Origin: Fimbriimonas sp.
GTDB taxonomy: Bacteria; Armatimonadota; Fimbriimonadia; Fimbriimonadales; Fimbriimonadaceae
DNA: 64,000 nucleotides
Assembly (NCBI GenBank): GCA_031292555.1
Contig: JARLGV010000056.1
Location: 101,044 to 165,043 of the forward strand
Direction of reading: 5' to 3'
The notes beneath the pieces were generated by a model. That model saw only the letters and a program-made list of their open reading frames with translations. It had not been told where the DNA came from and made no database searches. Below are positions 35,555 through 44,192 of this stretch, in pieces (within the stretch, counting starts at the first letter, position 1; each line of letters opens with the position of its first letter). The position numbers and the translations under genes are program-made.

Positions 35555-36173
35555 CGAACTGAAAGCGACCGCCCTGACTTGCCAGGGATGCAGCCTCTCA
35601 GAACGACGAATGAACGTTGTTTTCGGCGAAGGCAATCCTGTGTCGCCGCTCGTCCTCATCGGCGAGGGTCCGGGCGAGACCGAGGACAAAATGGGGCGGC
35701 CCTTCGTCGGTCGCGCCGGCCAGTTGCTGGACAAAGCGATCGTCGATGCCGGACTCCAGCGATCCCAGCTCTATATTACGAACACCGTCAAATGCCGAGC
35801 CGCCGATTGGTCGACCGGCAAACCGGTCAATCGGCCTCCGGCCGACGACGAGGTGCTCGCGTGTCGCAAGTGGCTCGAACCTCAGATCGCAATCCTGAAG
35901 CCGAAGGTCATTCTTTGTATCGGCGGGCCGAGCGCGAAGAACCTGATCAAGAAGAACTTCCAGATCACGAAAGAGCGCGGCATGTACTTCCCCTGCGAGT
36001 TCGCCCGAACCGCCATCGCGACGCTCCACCCCTCCTACATCCTCCGCCAGATGAACATCAGCGGCGACGGAGGCTACTCCCTCCTCGTAGCCGATATCCA
36101 AAGAGCCTGGGAGGCAGCCCAGAAGCTGGCCACCAAAGAGGGAAGCGGGAAGGATTCCGGCGAAGCCGGGTAG
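35544..36173 (+). CDS. Family 4 uracil-DNA glycosylase
   Basis: 209 residues. Uracil-pocket motif VLIGEGPGETEDKMGRPFVGRAGQLLD and catalytic-loop motif TLHPSYILR identify the family 4/5 group. Four cysteines (two in CQGCS, one in ACRKWLE, one in FPCEF) match the 4Fe-4S cluster of family 4. It removes uracil from DNA after cytosine deamination. GTG start inside the HIT gene (11-nt overlap) indicates co-translation with a nucleotide-handling enzyme. A lysine-rich tail of about 20 residues (from EAAQKLATKEG) is probably disordered. Confidence 0.92.
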   Translation: MTLDELKATALTCQGCSLSERRMNVVFGEGNPVSPLVLIGEGPGETEDKMGRPFVGRAGQLLDKAIVDAGLQRSQLYITNTVKCRAADWSTGKPVNRPPADDEVLACRKWLEPQIAILKPKVILCIGGPSAKNLIKKNFQITKERGMYFPCEFARTAIATLHPSYILRQMNISGDGGYSLLVADIQRAWEAAQKLATKEGSGKDSGEAG

Positions 36174-36200
36174 GCGGCGGCACGGCCGACGTTTCGCGGC

Positions 36201-36237
36201 CGGAGACCGGAGAATCGGAGTAATGGAGTAGCGGAGC
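36201..36237 (+). repeat. Degenerate tandem repeat of an 8-nt GGAG-containing unit
   Basis: Five GGAG motifs occur with 7-8-8-8 nt spacing between the glycosylase stop and the M1 peptidase promoter. GGA motifs are the core of CsrA-type binding sites, but no enclosing hairpins were seen. Confidence 0.5.
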
Positions 36238-36287
36238 GACGGGTTACGACATCACACGCCCTACTCCACCGCACCTGCTTCCCGCGC

Positions 36288-36293
36288 TAAAAT
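36288..36293 (+). promoter_or_regulatory. Candidate -10 box, leaderless start of the M1 peptidase gene
   Basis: TAAAAT ends 8 nt before the ATG at 36302, with no ribosome site between. Confidence 0.45.
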
Positions 36294-36301
36294 AACTGCC
36301 T

Positions 36302-38644
36302 ATGTCTTCTCCTCGGTTCGTTTGGGCGTTGCCTGCGCTGTTTCTGTCCTCGATCGCCGTCTCGCAGACTCGACCGCATAACTTCCATTTGGTTGACGTT
36401 CGATGGCACGTGGACCTCAAGACGTACGAAGAGACCGGAGTGCTTAACGGAGACGTCGTGAACACGCTGACCCTGACCGGAAGTCCAGCCAAGGCCTCGT
36501 TCGATTGCGCCAAGCTGCATGTCCAGAAGGTAGATGTCGATGGGAAGGAGGCCAAGTTCGCGACCGACGGAAAGATGCTGACGGTCCAAATGCCGTCGGG
36601 GACGAAGTCCGGCCAAACCGTCAAGGTTCACGTTACATATGACGGCAAGCCCGGCGCCGGGCTTTACCTGGTTCCCGCCGCGCGCGCCTACCCGGCTCAC
36701 ACCAACGTGATCTACACCCAGGGCGAGATGGAAGACAACCGGTACTGGCTCCCCACTTGGGATTATCCAGACGACAAGGCGACCAGTGAGGGGTTCATCG
36801 AAGTCGCCAAAGGTGAACGAGCGATCAGCAACGGACGCCTCGTGGAGGTCCAGGACCGTGGCGACCGCCAGATTTACCACTGGAAAATGGACCAGCCGCA
36901 CGCCACCTATCTGATCTCGATCGTCGCCGGCAAGTACGACGAAGGAACGGGATTCTGGGGGAAGATGCCGGTCAACTACTATGCCCCGGAGGGCCTTTTG
37001 GAATGGGGCAAGACCGCGTTTGGCGGCACCGAAAAGATCATCGACTTCTACAGCAAGCTGACTGGATTCAACTATCCGTATGCGAAGTTCTGCCAGAGCG
37101 CCGTGCCGGACTACATGTTCGGTGGTATGGAGAACATCACCGCGGTCACTCAGACGATCGGCGCCCTGCATCCTCAGTCGGTGGACGAATTGCAGGATTC
37201 GACCGGACTGGTGGCCCACGAGCTGGCTCACCAGTGGTTCGGCGACACGATTACCTGCAACGGATGGAGCGACGCTTGGCTTAACGAGGGCTTCGCCACG
37301 TTTCTTCCCAATTTCTGGGAGCGTGCCAAGCACGGAGACGAGGCGTACAGCCTCGGGCGCTATGGCGATTTCCAAGGAGCTCTCGGAGCCCATCAAGGTG
37401 CCAAACGGCCCGTAGTGTGGAAGGGTTACAAGGACGCGCTCGACATGTTCAACGGGTTTATCTACGCAGGTGGCGCGGCCCGGATGTTCATGCTGATGGA
37501 CCAGTTGGGAGAAGACCGGTTTTGGAAGGCAATCTCCGCCTATCTGAACGAACGAAAGTACACGTCGCTGGACACGCCGATGTTCTTCCAGTCGATGTCG
37601 AAGGCGACCGGCGTCGACCTGACATCGTTCATGAAGCAGTGGTTCTACACCCCGGCCGCTCCTCAGTTGACGGTCGCGCTGCGGGAGGGCAAGGTCGTGG
37701 TCTCTCAGCCTGAACCGTACTTCGACCTAAACCTCGACGTGTGGATTCTGAACGAAGACGCTTGGGTCAAGAAGCTGATTCACCTTACGGGCGCCGAATC
37801 GACCCTCGACCTGGGCCAGTACGCAGGAAAGCCGGTGCTCATCGACCCCCGTTGCTTCGTGATGGCGAACATCGCGAACAACATCCCTTACACGCCCTAT
37901 GAATTGGAGAAGCTTTACAACCATGCCCCCAACGCCGGTGAGCAGGCCCGAATACTCGACTCGATGATGGGAGTCCTCAAGCCCGAGGAATGGCTCTCAT
38001 TCGCCAAGTCGGTGAAGTCGAAGACAATGGTTCAGAGAGTCATCGATCACCTTTCCACCGGGTCCGAGTCGTTTCTGCTTGGGCTGACCAACGACTCCGA
38101 CCGGGCGTTGGCGAACGCTGCGATAGGAGGTTTGGAACGGCTACCAAAATCCGACGCGATCTTGAGCCGGATGCGAGAGTTAAGCGACAACGACCCGAAC
38201 GATCTGATCCGTCAACATGCGCTTCGCATCCTGACCAATCTGACGGGTGACACCACGCTTGTCGATAAGGCATGGCAGACAGACGGTTTCCAAGACGGCT
38301 ACCGCCAGATGGCGCTTCAGTGGCTTCAGAGGAACAAGCCCGATCTGGCTAGAGAGCGATGCCTGGACACGCTGGCTCACCCAAGTTCGGAACCAACGCG
38401 CGTCAACGCGATCTACGCTCTCGGCGAGCTCAAAGACAAACCAGGCGAGCTACGAGTTTACAAAGCTCTCCTCGGAATCCTGAAAGAGACGTCGTTCGGC
38501 GCCCGTTCCGCCGCAATCAACTCGTTGGCAAGCTACGGCGATCCCGCCGCCGTCCCATACATCGAGCCGTACCTGACCCACAGCCTCGTCTTCTTCCGAC
38601 AGGGCGCCGAGCGGGCGATCACCGCTCTGAAGGGTGGACGCTAG
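36302..38644 (+). CDS. M1-family zinc metallopeptidase with C-terminal HEAT-like repeats
   Basis: 780 residues with a signal peptide (about 1-22). Substrate-binding GxMEN appears as GGMEN. Zinc motif HELAH at His306-His310 and Glu329 (NEGF) reproduce HExxH-18-E, and the catalytic Tyr region follows near 390. The C-terminal third (about 520-780) is alpha-helical with HEAT/PBS-lyase-like repeats (IGGLERLPKSDAILSRMREL; AVPYIEPYL). It removes N-terminal residues from peptides, probably in the periplasm or outside the cell, supplying amino acids. Confidence 0.92.
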   Translation: MSSPRFVWALPALFLSSIAVSQTRPHNFHLVDVRWHVDLKTYEETGVLNGDVVNTLTLTGSPAKASFDCAKLHVQKVDVDGKEAKFATDGKMLTVQMPSGTKSGQTVKVHVTYDGKPGAGLYLVPAARAYPAHTNVIYTQGEMEDNRYWLPTWDYPDDKATSEGFIEVAKGERAISNGRLVEVQDRGDRQIYHWKMDQPHATYLISIVAGKYDEGTGFWGKMPVNYYAPEGLLEWGKTAFGGTEKIIDFYSKLTGFNYPYAKFCQSAVPDYMFGGMENITAVTQTIGALHPQSVDELQDSTGLVAHELAHQWFGDTITCNGWSDAWLNEGFATFLPNFWERAKHGDEAYSLGRYGDFQGALGAHQGAKRPVVWKGYKDALDMFNGFIYAGGAARMFMLMDQLGEDRFWKAISAYLNERKYTSLDTPMFFQSMSKATGVDLTSFMKQWFYTPAAPQLTVALREGKVVVSQPEPYFDLNLDVWILNEDAWVKKLIHLTGAESTLDLGQYAGKPVLIDPRCFVMANIANNIPYTPYELEKLYNHAPNAGEQARILDSMMGVLKPEEWLSFAKSVKSKTMVQRVIDHLSTGSESFLLGLTNDSDRALANAAIGGLERLPKSDAILSRMRELSDNDPNDLIRQHALRILTNLTGDTTLVDKAWQTDGFQDGYRQMALQWLQRNKPDLARERCLDTLAHPSSEPTRVNAIYALGELKDKPGELRVYKALLGILKETSFGARSAAINSLASYGDPAAVPYIEPYLTHSLVFFRQGAERAITALKGGR

Positions 38645-38683
38645 CCATAATAACTTACTCGCAGCGGACGCGGAGAGGACGCG

Positions 38684-39796
38684 TCAGGCCCTGATCCATG
38701 CCTCGTAGAAACGCTCTCGCGCCTTTACGGCGCGGGCCCGGCAGTCGGGCCCTACGGCGTTCAAGTGACCCATCTTTCGACCCGGTTTGGCGACGGCCTT
38801 GCCGTACCAGTGAAAGTGCACGCCCGGTTCGGCAAGGGCCGCGCCGATCGCGTCCACGTGGTAGCCCGATGGCTGATGGCCAAGCAGGTTAGCCATGCAG
38901 GTATCGATCCCCGTCGGAGTCGAAACCGGCCATCCCATGACCAACCGAACGTGTTGTTCGAATTGGCTGACGCCACCCCAGTCCAGCGTGTAATGCCCAG
39001 TGTTGTGGGGTCGAGGAGCGATCTCGTTGACCTCGAAACTCCCGTCCGGCAACTCGAATAACTCGACGCCATACAAGCCGTTCCCCTCGACCGCCTCCAC
39101 CGCTGCCAGCGCAATTTCCGAGGCATCGACGCCCGAAGGAAAGACCAAGTCGCACACGTGATCGGTCTGAATTGTCTCCATCGCCGGAAAACACCCGGCT
39201 CCCTGCGGACCGAGATAGACCATCACCGCGAGTTCGCGAACGAACGGCACGAACTGCTCTGAAAGCCAGCCGCCCTCTGCCCAAAGAGGACGGAGCTTGA
39301 TCAGGTCCTCGTACGTTTTGGCGTAACGAGTCCCCTTGCCGTCATAGCCCCCGAAGCGCGCCTTTAGCACCATTGGAAAGCCGATCTGCTCTACCGCAGC
39401 CTCCCCTTCCCCCTCCAACTCAACTGCCTTGGGGGTTGGAACGCCATGTCTAGCAAGCGCCTGCCGCTGCCGTAACTTGTCTTGAATCAGGTGCAGCGAC
39501 CGGCATCCGGGCGTCAGAATCGACTCATCGACCTGGGCGATCTCAAAAGCCTCGTCGATGTGATCCGAAAGGATGAACTCGTTTTCCAGAGTGACTCGGT
39601 CGCATCGACGCAACACCTCGGCGATCTTGTCTGAATCATGCAACTCGCCTCGAATGTTCGCAGCAATCTGCGAAGCGGGAGTATCGTCTCCTGGATCAAG
39701 CGAAAGACACCGCAATCCCATCCTTTGGGCAGCTTGAATCGACATACGAGCCAGCTGCCCGCCTCCCAGAAAGCCGATATCGAACCGACGCTTCAT
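38684..39796 (-). CDS. purK: N5-carboxyaminoimidazole ribonucleotide synthase
   Basis: 370 residues. FLGGGQLARMSIQAAQRMG opens the preATP-grasp domain; ATP-grasp motifs FPMVLKARFGGYDGKGT and NEIAPRPHNTGHYTLD follow, with a C-terminal domain having NLLG and HWYGKAVAKPGRKMGH. It converts AIR, ATP and bicarbonate to N5-CAIR in purine synthesis. purE is not adjacent. The start at 39796 is used because residues upstream lack the Rossmann entry; it is divergent from fabI with 108 nt between. TACCCT lies 8 nt upstream of the ATG. Confidence 0.95.
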   Translation of the reverse strand: MKRRFDIGFLGGGQLARMSIQAAQRMGLRCLSLDPGDDTPASQIAANIRGELHDSDKIAEVLRRCDRVTLENEFILSDHIDEAFEIAQVDESILTPGCRSLHLIQDKLRQRQALARHGVPTPKAVELEGEGEAAVEQIGFPMVLKARFGGYDGKGTRYAKTYEDLIKLRPLWAEGGWLSEQFVPFVRELAVMVYLGPQGAGCFPAMETIQTDHVCDLVFPSGVDASEIALAAVEAVEGNGLYGVELFELPDGSFEVNEIAPRPHNTGHYTLDWGGVSQFEQHVRLVMGWPVSTPTGIDTCMANLLGHQPSGYHVDAIGAALAEPGVHFHWYGKAVAKPGRKMGHLNAVGPDCRARAVKARERFYEAWIRA

Positions 39797-39891
39797 GGCA
39801 CAAGAGGGTACCGAACCGACCGGACCCGTTGTGCAACGGGTCATTCGAGTCTGCAAAAACCGGTTCCTAACATTCGTGCCCCGCTGCAAGG

Positions 39892-39897
39892 TAAAAC
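39892..39897 (+). promoter_or_regulatory. Candidate -10 box, leaderless start of fabI
   Basis: TAAAAC ends 7 nt before the ATG at 39905; the nearest purine-rich stretch, GCAAGG, is too far upstream for a ribosome site. Confidence 0.4.
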
Positions 39898-39904
39898 GTC
39901 CCAC

Positions 39905-40669
39905 ATGCTCCTAGAAGGAAAAAAAGGTCTGGTTCTCAACGTCCTCAACAAGAACTCCATCGCATGGGCGATTGCCGACGCAGCCAACAAGCAAGGTGCA
40001 ACTGTAGGCGTAGGCGCGCAAAACGAGCGGCTCTTGGATGGAATGCTGAAGTTGATTGAGGGCCGGGAGCGCTTCGATCCGTTCACGATCGATTTCAGCG
40101 ACGACGCTCAGTTCGATCTTTTGGCAGAGCAGGTGGCCGAGAAGTACGGCAAGATCGACTTTTTGGTGCACAGCGTCGGGTTTGCTCCGAAAGATGCGAT
40201 GACGAATCGCTTTGTCGACACAAAACTTGCCGACTTCCAACTCGCCATGCAGATTAGCGCGTTCTCCCTGGGCAGATTGTGTCAGGCGATGGAACCGTTG
40301 CTCAACGACGACGCGAGCGTCATCACGCTCAGCTTCGCAGGTAGCACCCGAGCGGCCAAGAACTATAACGTCATGGGCCTGTGCAAAGCGGCCCTCGAGT
40401 CGTCGGTTCGATACCTGGCGATGGATCTTGGCGTGCGCGGCATTCGAGTGAACACGCTTTCCCCAGGGCCGGTTAATACCGTCGCCGGCCGAGGCGTCTC
40501 TGGTCTGACGGATATGATAAAGAGCGTTCACGAACGGGCTCCCCTCAAGCGCCCTTACGATCAAGAAGAGGTCGCCGGATCGGCGATGTACCTGCTTAGT
40601 GACCTGAGCCAGGGCGTGACAGGCCAGATCCTGTTTGTGGATTCAGGCTTTAACATCCTCATCATCTAG
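39905..40669 (+). CDS. fabI: Enoyl-[acyl-carrier-protein] reductase FabI
   Basis: 254 residues, SDR fold with the FabI-type cofactor region (NVLNKNSIAWAIA), HSVGFAPK, the Tyr-x6-Lys pair Tyr154-Lys161 (YNVMGLCK) and RVNTLSPGPVNT. It reduces enoyl-ACP with NAD(P)H in the last step of each fatty-acid elongation cycle. The residue corresponding to the second active-site Tyr of E. coli FabI (Tyr146) appears to be Phe144 here, which could change triclosan sensitivity. The next gene starts at the base following the stop, so they form an operon. Confidence 0.93.
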   Translation: MLLEGKKGLVLNVLNKNSIAWAIADAANKQGATVGVGAQNERLLDGMLKLIEGRERFDPFTIDFSDDAQFDLLAEQVAEKYGKIDFLVHSVGFAPKDAMTNRFVDTKLADFQLAMQISAFSLGRLCQAMEPLLNDDASVITLSFAGSTRAAKNYNVMGLCKAALESSVRYLAMDLGVRGIRVNTLSPGPVNTVAGRGVSGLTDMIKSVHERAPLKRPYDQEEVAGSAMYLLSDLSQGVTGQILFVDSGFNILII

Positions 40670-41539
40670 ATGCGGATCCTGACTGCCCCGAACTGGTCGT
40701 TCGGTCGAAGCACTTCCCTTCTCCGGGAGTTTCGACACATTCTCGAACGGCCAGACATCCAGGTCCACTACTGTCAGGGGGATATCGACCACAATCGCAC
40801 CGTCACCGCGTTCAGCGGAGAGCCGGAACCGGTCTGTCAAACGCTCATCGAGTTGTGTGAGCACGCCTTCGCATCGATCGACTTGAACCGTCACATCGGC
40901 GTTCACCCCCGCATCGGAGCGCTGGACGTCTGTCCATTCGTCACGTTTACGAAGAGCGAAGCAGACTTCCTCCAGGCGAACGCGCTGGCGGAGCGCTTTT
41001 CGGCCAGCATTGCGGGCCGATTCGGAGTGCCCGTATTCCTCTACGAACGATCAGAGCGGGGACGCCACGAAGCGGATTTGCCTTCTTTACGCAAGGGCGG
41101 GTTTGGTGGGCTGGAGGGCAAGGTGCTGAATCCGGACTTCGGACCTCAGACTTTTCACCCACGCTTGGGCGTATCGATCGTGGGTGTCCGTGACTTTCTG
41201 ATCGCGATGAATGTCGATTTGGCCACCGAGAACCTCGCCATCGCCAAGCAGATCGCTAAGCGCGTGAGGTCGATGCGGAGCGAAGGCGATCCGAGATTTC
41301 TCGGCGTGCGAGCCCTCGGCTTTCAGTTGGTATCCCGCAAGCTGGTCCAAGTGAGCTACACCATGACGCTCCCAGACATCACTCCAATCGATCCGATCAT
41401 CGAATGGACGATGCGCCAAGCATCCGACGCCCGTGTGTCCGTGGCCAACACCGAATTGATTGGCGTCATCCGCCGCACCGACGTCCCCACCGCCACCCGC
41501 CTGCCCATGCGGGATGCGCAGATCGTCGAATGCGCATAG
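40670..41539 (+). CDS. Glutamate formimidoyltransferase
   Basis: 289-residue single-domain enzyme. SEGRN-equivalent opening APNWSFGRS, then DIDHNRTVTAFSG, IDLNRHIGVHPRIGALDVCPF (catalytic His and folate contacts) and FLYERS match formiminotransferase N- and C-subdomains. It moves the formimino group from formiminoglutamate to tetrahydrofolate in histidine degradation. The cyclodeaminase domain found in the mammalian bifunctional enzyme is missing, and no hut genes are nearby. The ATG directly follows the fabI stop with zero spacing and no own promoter seen. Confidence 0.93.
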   Translation: MRILTAPNWSFGRSTSLLREFRHILERPDIQVHYCQGDIDHNRTVTAFSGEPEPVCQTLIELCEHAFASIDLNRHIGVHPRIGALDVCPFVTFTKSEADFLQANALAERFSASIAGRFGVPVFLYERSERGRHEADLPSLRKGGFGGLEGKVLNPDFGPQTFHPRLGVSIVGVRDFLIAMNVDLATENLAIAKQIAKRVRSMRSEGDPRFLGVRALGFQLVSRKLVQVSYTMTLPDITPIDPIIEWTMRQASDARVSVANTELIGVIRRTDVPTATRLPMRDAQIVECA

Positions 41540-41605
41540 CGTCACAAGTTGTTGTTTAAGCGCGATTTAACCGTTAGTGGATAGGATGTCAAAGGTCGGC
41601 GTTTT

Positions 41606-44053
41606 ATGAAGAAGCTGGTTTATGTGGTGAGTGGCTGCGGCCTTTTCGTCGGGATCGGATTTGCAAGTTGGGTTGCGCTTCGTGCGCCCCAAGTCGGGAA
41701 ACCAACCGACCGCGGGACGATGGTTGCGACCGGACAGTTCGTCAAGTCGGCAGGCCGCATCGTGACGTTCAACAGCCGCCCGGTCGACGTCGCGGTGTCG
41801 CCGGACGGGAGCTATGCTTACCTGAAGGACAACACAGGAATCGAAGTTGTCGACGTCCGGGCGATGACAGTATTGAAGACGGTCAAGGTTGACGGCAGCG
41901 ACTCCTTCTGCGGGATTGCACTGACCGACGACGGCAAAACTTTGTGTTACACAACGGCGACCGACAAGATCGCAGTATTCGACGTTGCCGGGTCCGACCT
42001 GACTCTGCGCAGAACGATCACGCTGCCCGCCGCCCGAGTCGGTGGGGCACCCGATCCTTGCGGCATCGTATACCAGGATCCGACCCACGCGTTCGTGTGC
42101 CTAAACCGCGACAACTCGGTCGCCTTGGTCGACTTGGAGTCCGGCGCACTAGAGAAATGGGATACCGACGTGGCCCCATTCGGGATTGGCTATGACATTC
42201 GCACCCAGCGTCTATACGTGTCCTGCTGGTCACGAAAGGCTGAAGGTAAAGAACCACAAGCTGCGTCTTCTGGCACTAACGTCCCAGTGGATGATCGAGG
42301 CGTCGGGCTGGGTGGCCGGCTAGATGTCTTCGACCTTCGGCGACATCTGATCGTCGAATCGATCCCGATCGGACACCACGCAAGCGAGGTCGAGATTGAC
42401 GGAGACAAAGTGTATATTCCGTGCTCGGGCAGCGACACCGTCGAGGTCGTTTCGATCGGCGACCGAACGCGCAAGACTATCAAGCTGTTTCCCAACCAAC
42501 CAGTCGGGGCAGCGCCTTCCTCAATCGCTTTCGCTCCAGACGACAGCCACGCTTACGTAGCCTGCAGCGGCAGGAACTCCGTCGTCGTGCTTAACCTCAA
42601 GACTGGCAGAACTGAAGGGGAGTACCCCACTGCTTGGTATCCCGCCGCGGTTCGCTTCAAGGGTGGAAAGCTCTATGTGGCATGTACAAAGGGTATCGGC
42701 GAGCGTGCCCCCGAGAAGAACCCCATCTCGCATAACTCTTGGGATCTGACCGGTTCGCTATGCGAGATCGGCCTGTCCGTGCAGTCCCAGCCCCTCGACT
42801 ACGTCCCAGCACCGTCGGCCCGTCGCGGCATCGCCCCAGTTCCGCTCCCAGATCGGCCGGGCGAACCCAGCCTATTCAAGCATGTCGTCTACATCATTCG
42901 CGAGAATCGCTCGTACGACCAAGTGTTCGGCGACGTGAAGGAGGGTGACGGCGAGCCGTCGCTCTGCACCTTCGGCGAGGCGATCACTCCCAATGCCCAT
43001 GCGCTGGCTCACGAGTTCACGCTCCTCGACAACTACTACTGCAACGGCATCTGCAGCGCCGACGGCCACTCTTGGGCGACGGAAGGGAATACGACGGCCA
43101 ACCTCGAGCGATCGGTATCGGCGTGGCCGCGAAGCTACCCATTCGGCGACGATGCCCTCAACACAAGCTCCACCGGCTTTCTGTGGGATTCCGCAATCTC
43201 ATCCGGCAAGAGCTTCCTCAATTTCGGCGAATTCGACTACGCGTCGACCGCCAACAAAGAAACGTACTTTGATTGTCTCAAAGAGCACTACGCTGGAACC
43301 CACAACATCAAGTTCAAGCAGAACATCGGCGTGGCCAGGATGGTCAAGTACGCCGCACCCGGGTATCCAGGGTGGGACCTTTCGATCCCCGACGTCCTCC
43401 GCGCCGACATCTTTCTTCAAGCACTAAAAGGAATGGAGGGGTCCGGGAAGATGCCTGACCTGACGATCCTCTACCTATGCTGCGATCACACCGGCGGTCC
43501 AGTCACTGCCCGTGCTCAGGTCGCCGACAACGATCTGGCGACTGGTATGTGCATCGAGGGAATCACAAAGAGCAAGTTCTGGAAGGACACTTGCGTCTTC
43601 GTCGAAGAGGACGATCCTCAGGCGGGTTGGGACCACGTGGACGGCCACCGAAGCCCATGCCTGGTCGTGTCGCCGTACTCCCGGGGAATTGGACGGGTGA
43701 GCGACTTTTACAATCAGACCTCGGTCGTCCGCTCGATCGAGGACATCTTGGGATTGAAATCGAAGAGCTATTTCGTCTCCATCTCGCCCTTGATGTTCGG
43801 CTGCTTCGGACCGAAGCTGGACCTGACGCCGTTCACGGCACGACCAAACAAGATCCCACTCGATGAGACGAAGGTTAAGAACTACGGCCGAAACTTCGAC
43901 CTGAGCAAACCGGACCGCATCGACGACAAGAAGTTCAATCGTGCGATCTGGGCGGAGACGATGCCCGGCAAGCCATATCCCGCTGAGTGGGAGGGTGCCC
44001 ACGGCCGAGGTCTCGCTGCTCGCGGTTTGACCAAGGTCGACGTCGACCGGTAG
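41606..44053 (+). CDS. Beta-propeller protein fused to a phosphoesterase (phospholipase C-like, PF04185) domain
   Basis: 815 residues. N-terminal signal anchor (about 5-27), a YVTN/SMP-30-type seven-bladed beta-propeller from about 45 to 400 (repeats such as VDVAVSPDGSYAYLKD, SIAFAPDDSHAYVACSG), then a phosphoesterase domain from HVVYIIRENRSYDQVFGD with DNYYCNGICSADGHSW, VFVEEDDPQAGWDHVDGHRSP and SVVRSIEDILGL. Acidic and His residues are placed as in alkaline-phosphatase superfamily metal sites. Expected to act on phosphodiesters or phospholipids outside the cytoplasm; substrate unknown. Confidence 0.88.
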   Translation: MKKLVYVVSGCGLFVGIGFASWVALRAPQVGKPTDRGTMVATGQFVKSAGRIVTFNSRPVDVAVSPDGSYAYLKDNTGIEVVDVRAMTVLKTVKVDGSDSFCGIALTDDGKTLCYTTATDKIAVFDVAGSDLTLRRTITLPAARVGGAPDPCGIVYQDPTHAFVCLNRDNSVALVDLESGALEKWDTDVAPFGIGYDIRTQRLYVSCWSRKAEGKEPQAASSGTNVPVDDRGVGLGGRLDVFDLRRHLIVESIPIGHHASEVEIDGDKVYIPCSGSDTVEVVSIGDRTRKTIKLFPNQPVGAAPSSIAFAPDDSHAYVACSGRNSVVVLNLKTGRTEGEYPTAWYPAAVRFKGGKLYVACTKGIGERAPEKNPISHNSWDLTGSLCEIGLSVQSQPLDYVPAPSARRGIAPVPLPDRPGEPSLFKHVVYIIRENRSYDQVFGDVKEGDGEPSLCTFGEAITPNAHALAHEFTLLDNYYCNGICSADGHSWATEGNTTANLERSVSAWPRSYPFGDDALNTSSTGFLWDSAISSGKSFLNFGEFDYASTANKETYFDCLKEHYAGTHNIKFKQNIGVARMVKYAAPGYPGWDLSIPDVLRADIFLQALKGMEGSGKMPDLTILYLCCDHTGGPVTARAQVADNDLATGMCIEGITKSKFWKDTCVFVEEDDPQAGWDHVDGHRSPCLVVSPYSRGIGRVSDFYNQTSVVRSIEDILGLKSKSYFVSISPLMFGCFGPKLDLTPFTARPNKIPLDETKVKNYGRNFDLSKPDRIDDKKFNRAIWAETMPGKPYPAEWEGAHGRGLAARGLTKVDVDR

Positions 44054-44180
44054 GTCGCTTTCAATCGCGGAGGACACGGCATTCAATTCAACGCATAAGG
44101 GGCGCGGCGAGCCTCCGTACATCCGCGTCCTTCACCTTTTCCTCCGCGCCTTCTGCGATGAAAACCGCACTCGAAGGTCG

Positions 44181-44186
44181 TAAACT
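44181..44186 (+). promoter_or_regulatory. Candidate -10 box, leaderless start of the aldo/keto reductase gene
   Basis: TAAACT ends 6 nt before the ATG at 44193; no ribosome site. Confidence 0.45.
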
Positions 44187-44192
44187 CAAGCC

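Noticed and set aside
36287..37396. 369-codon minus-strand ORF opposite the M1 peptidase
   Set aside because: Antisense shadow of the catalytic domain with HExxH; no family, no ribosome site.
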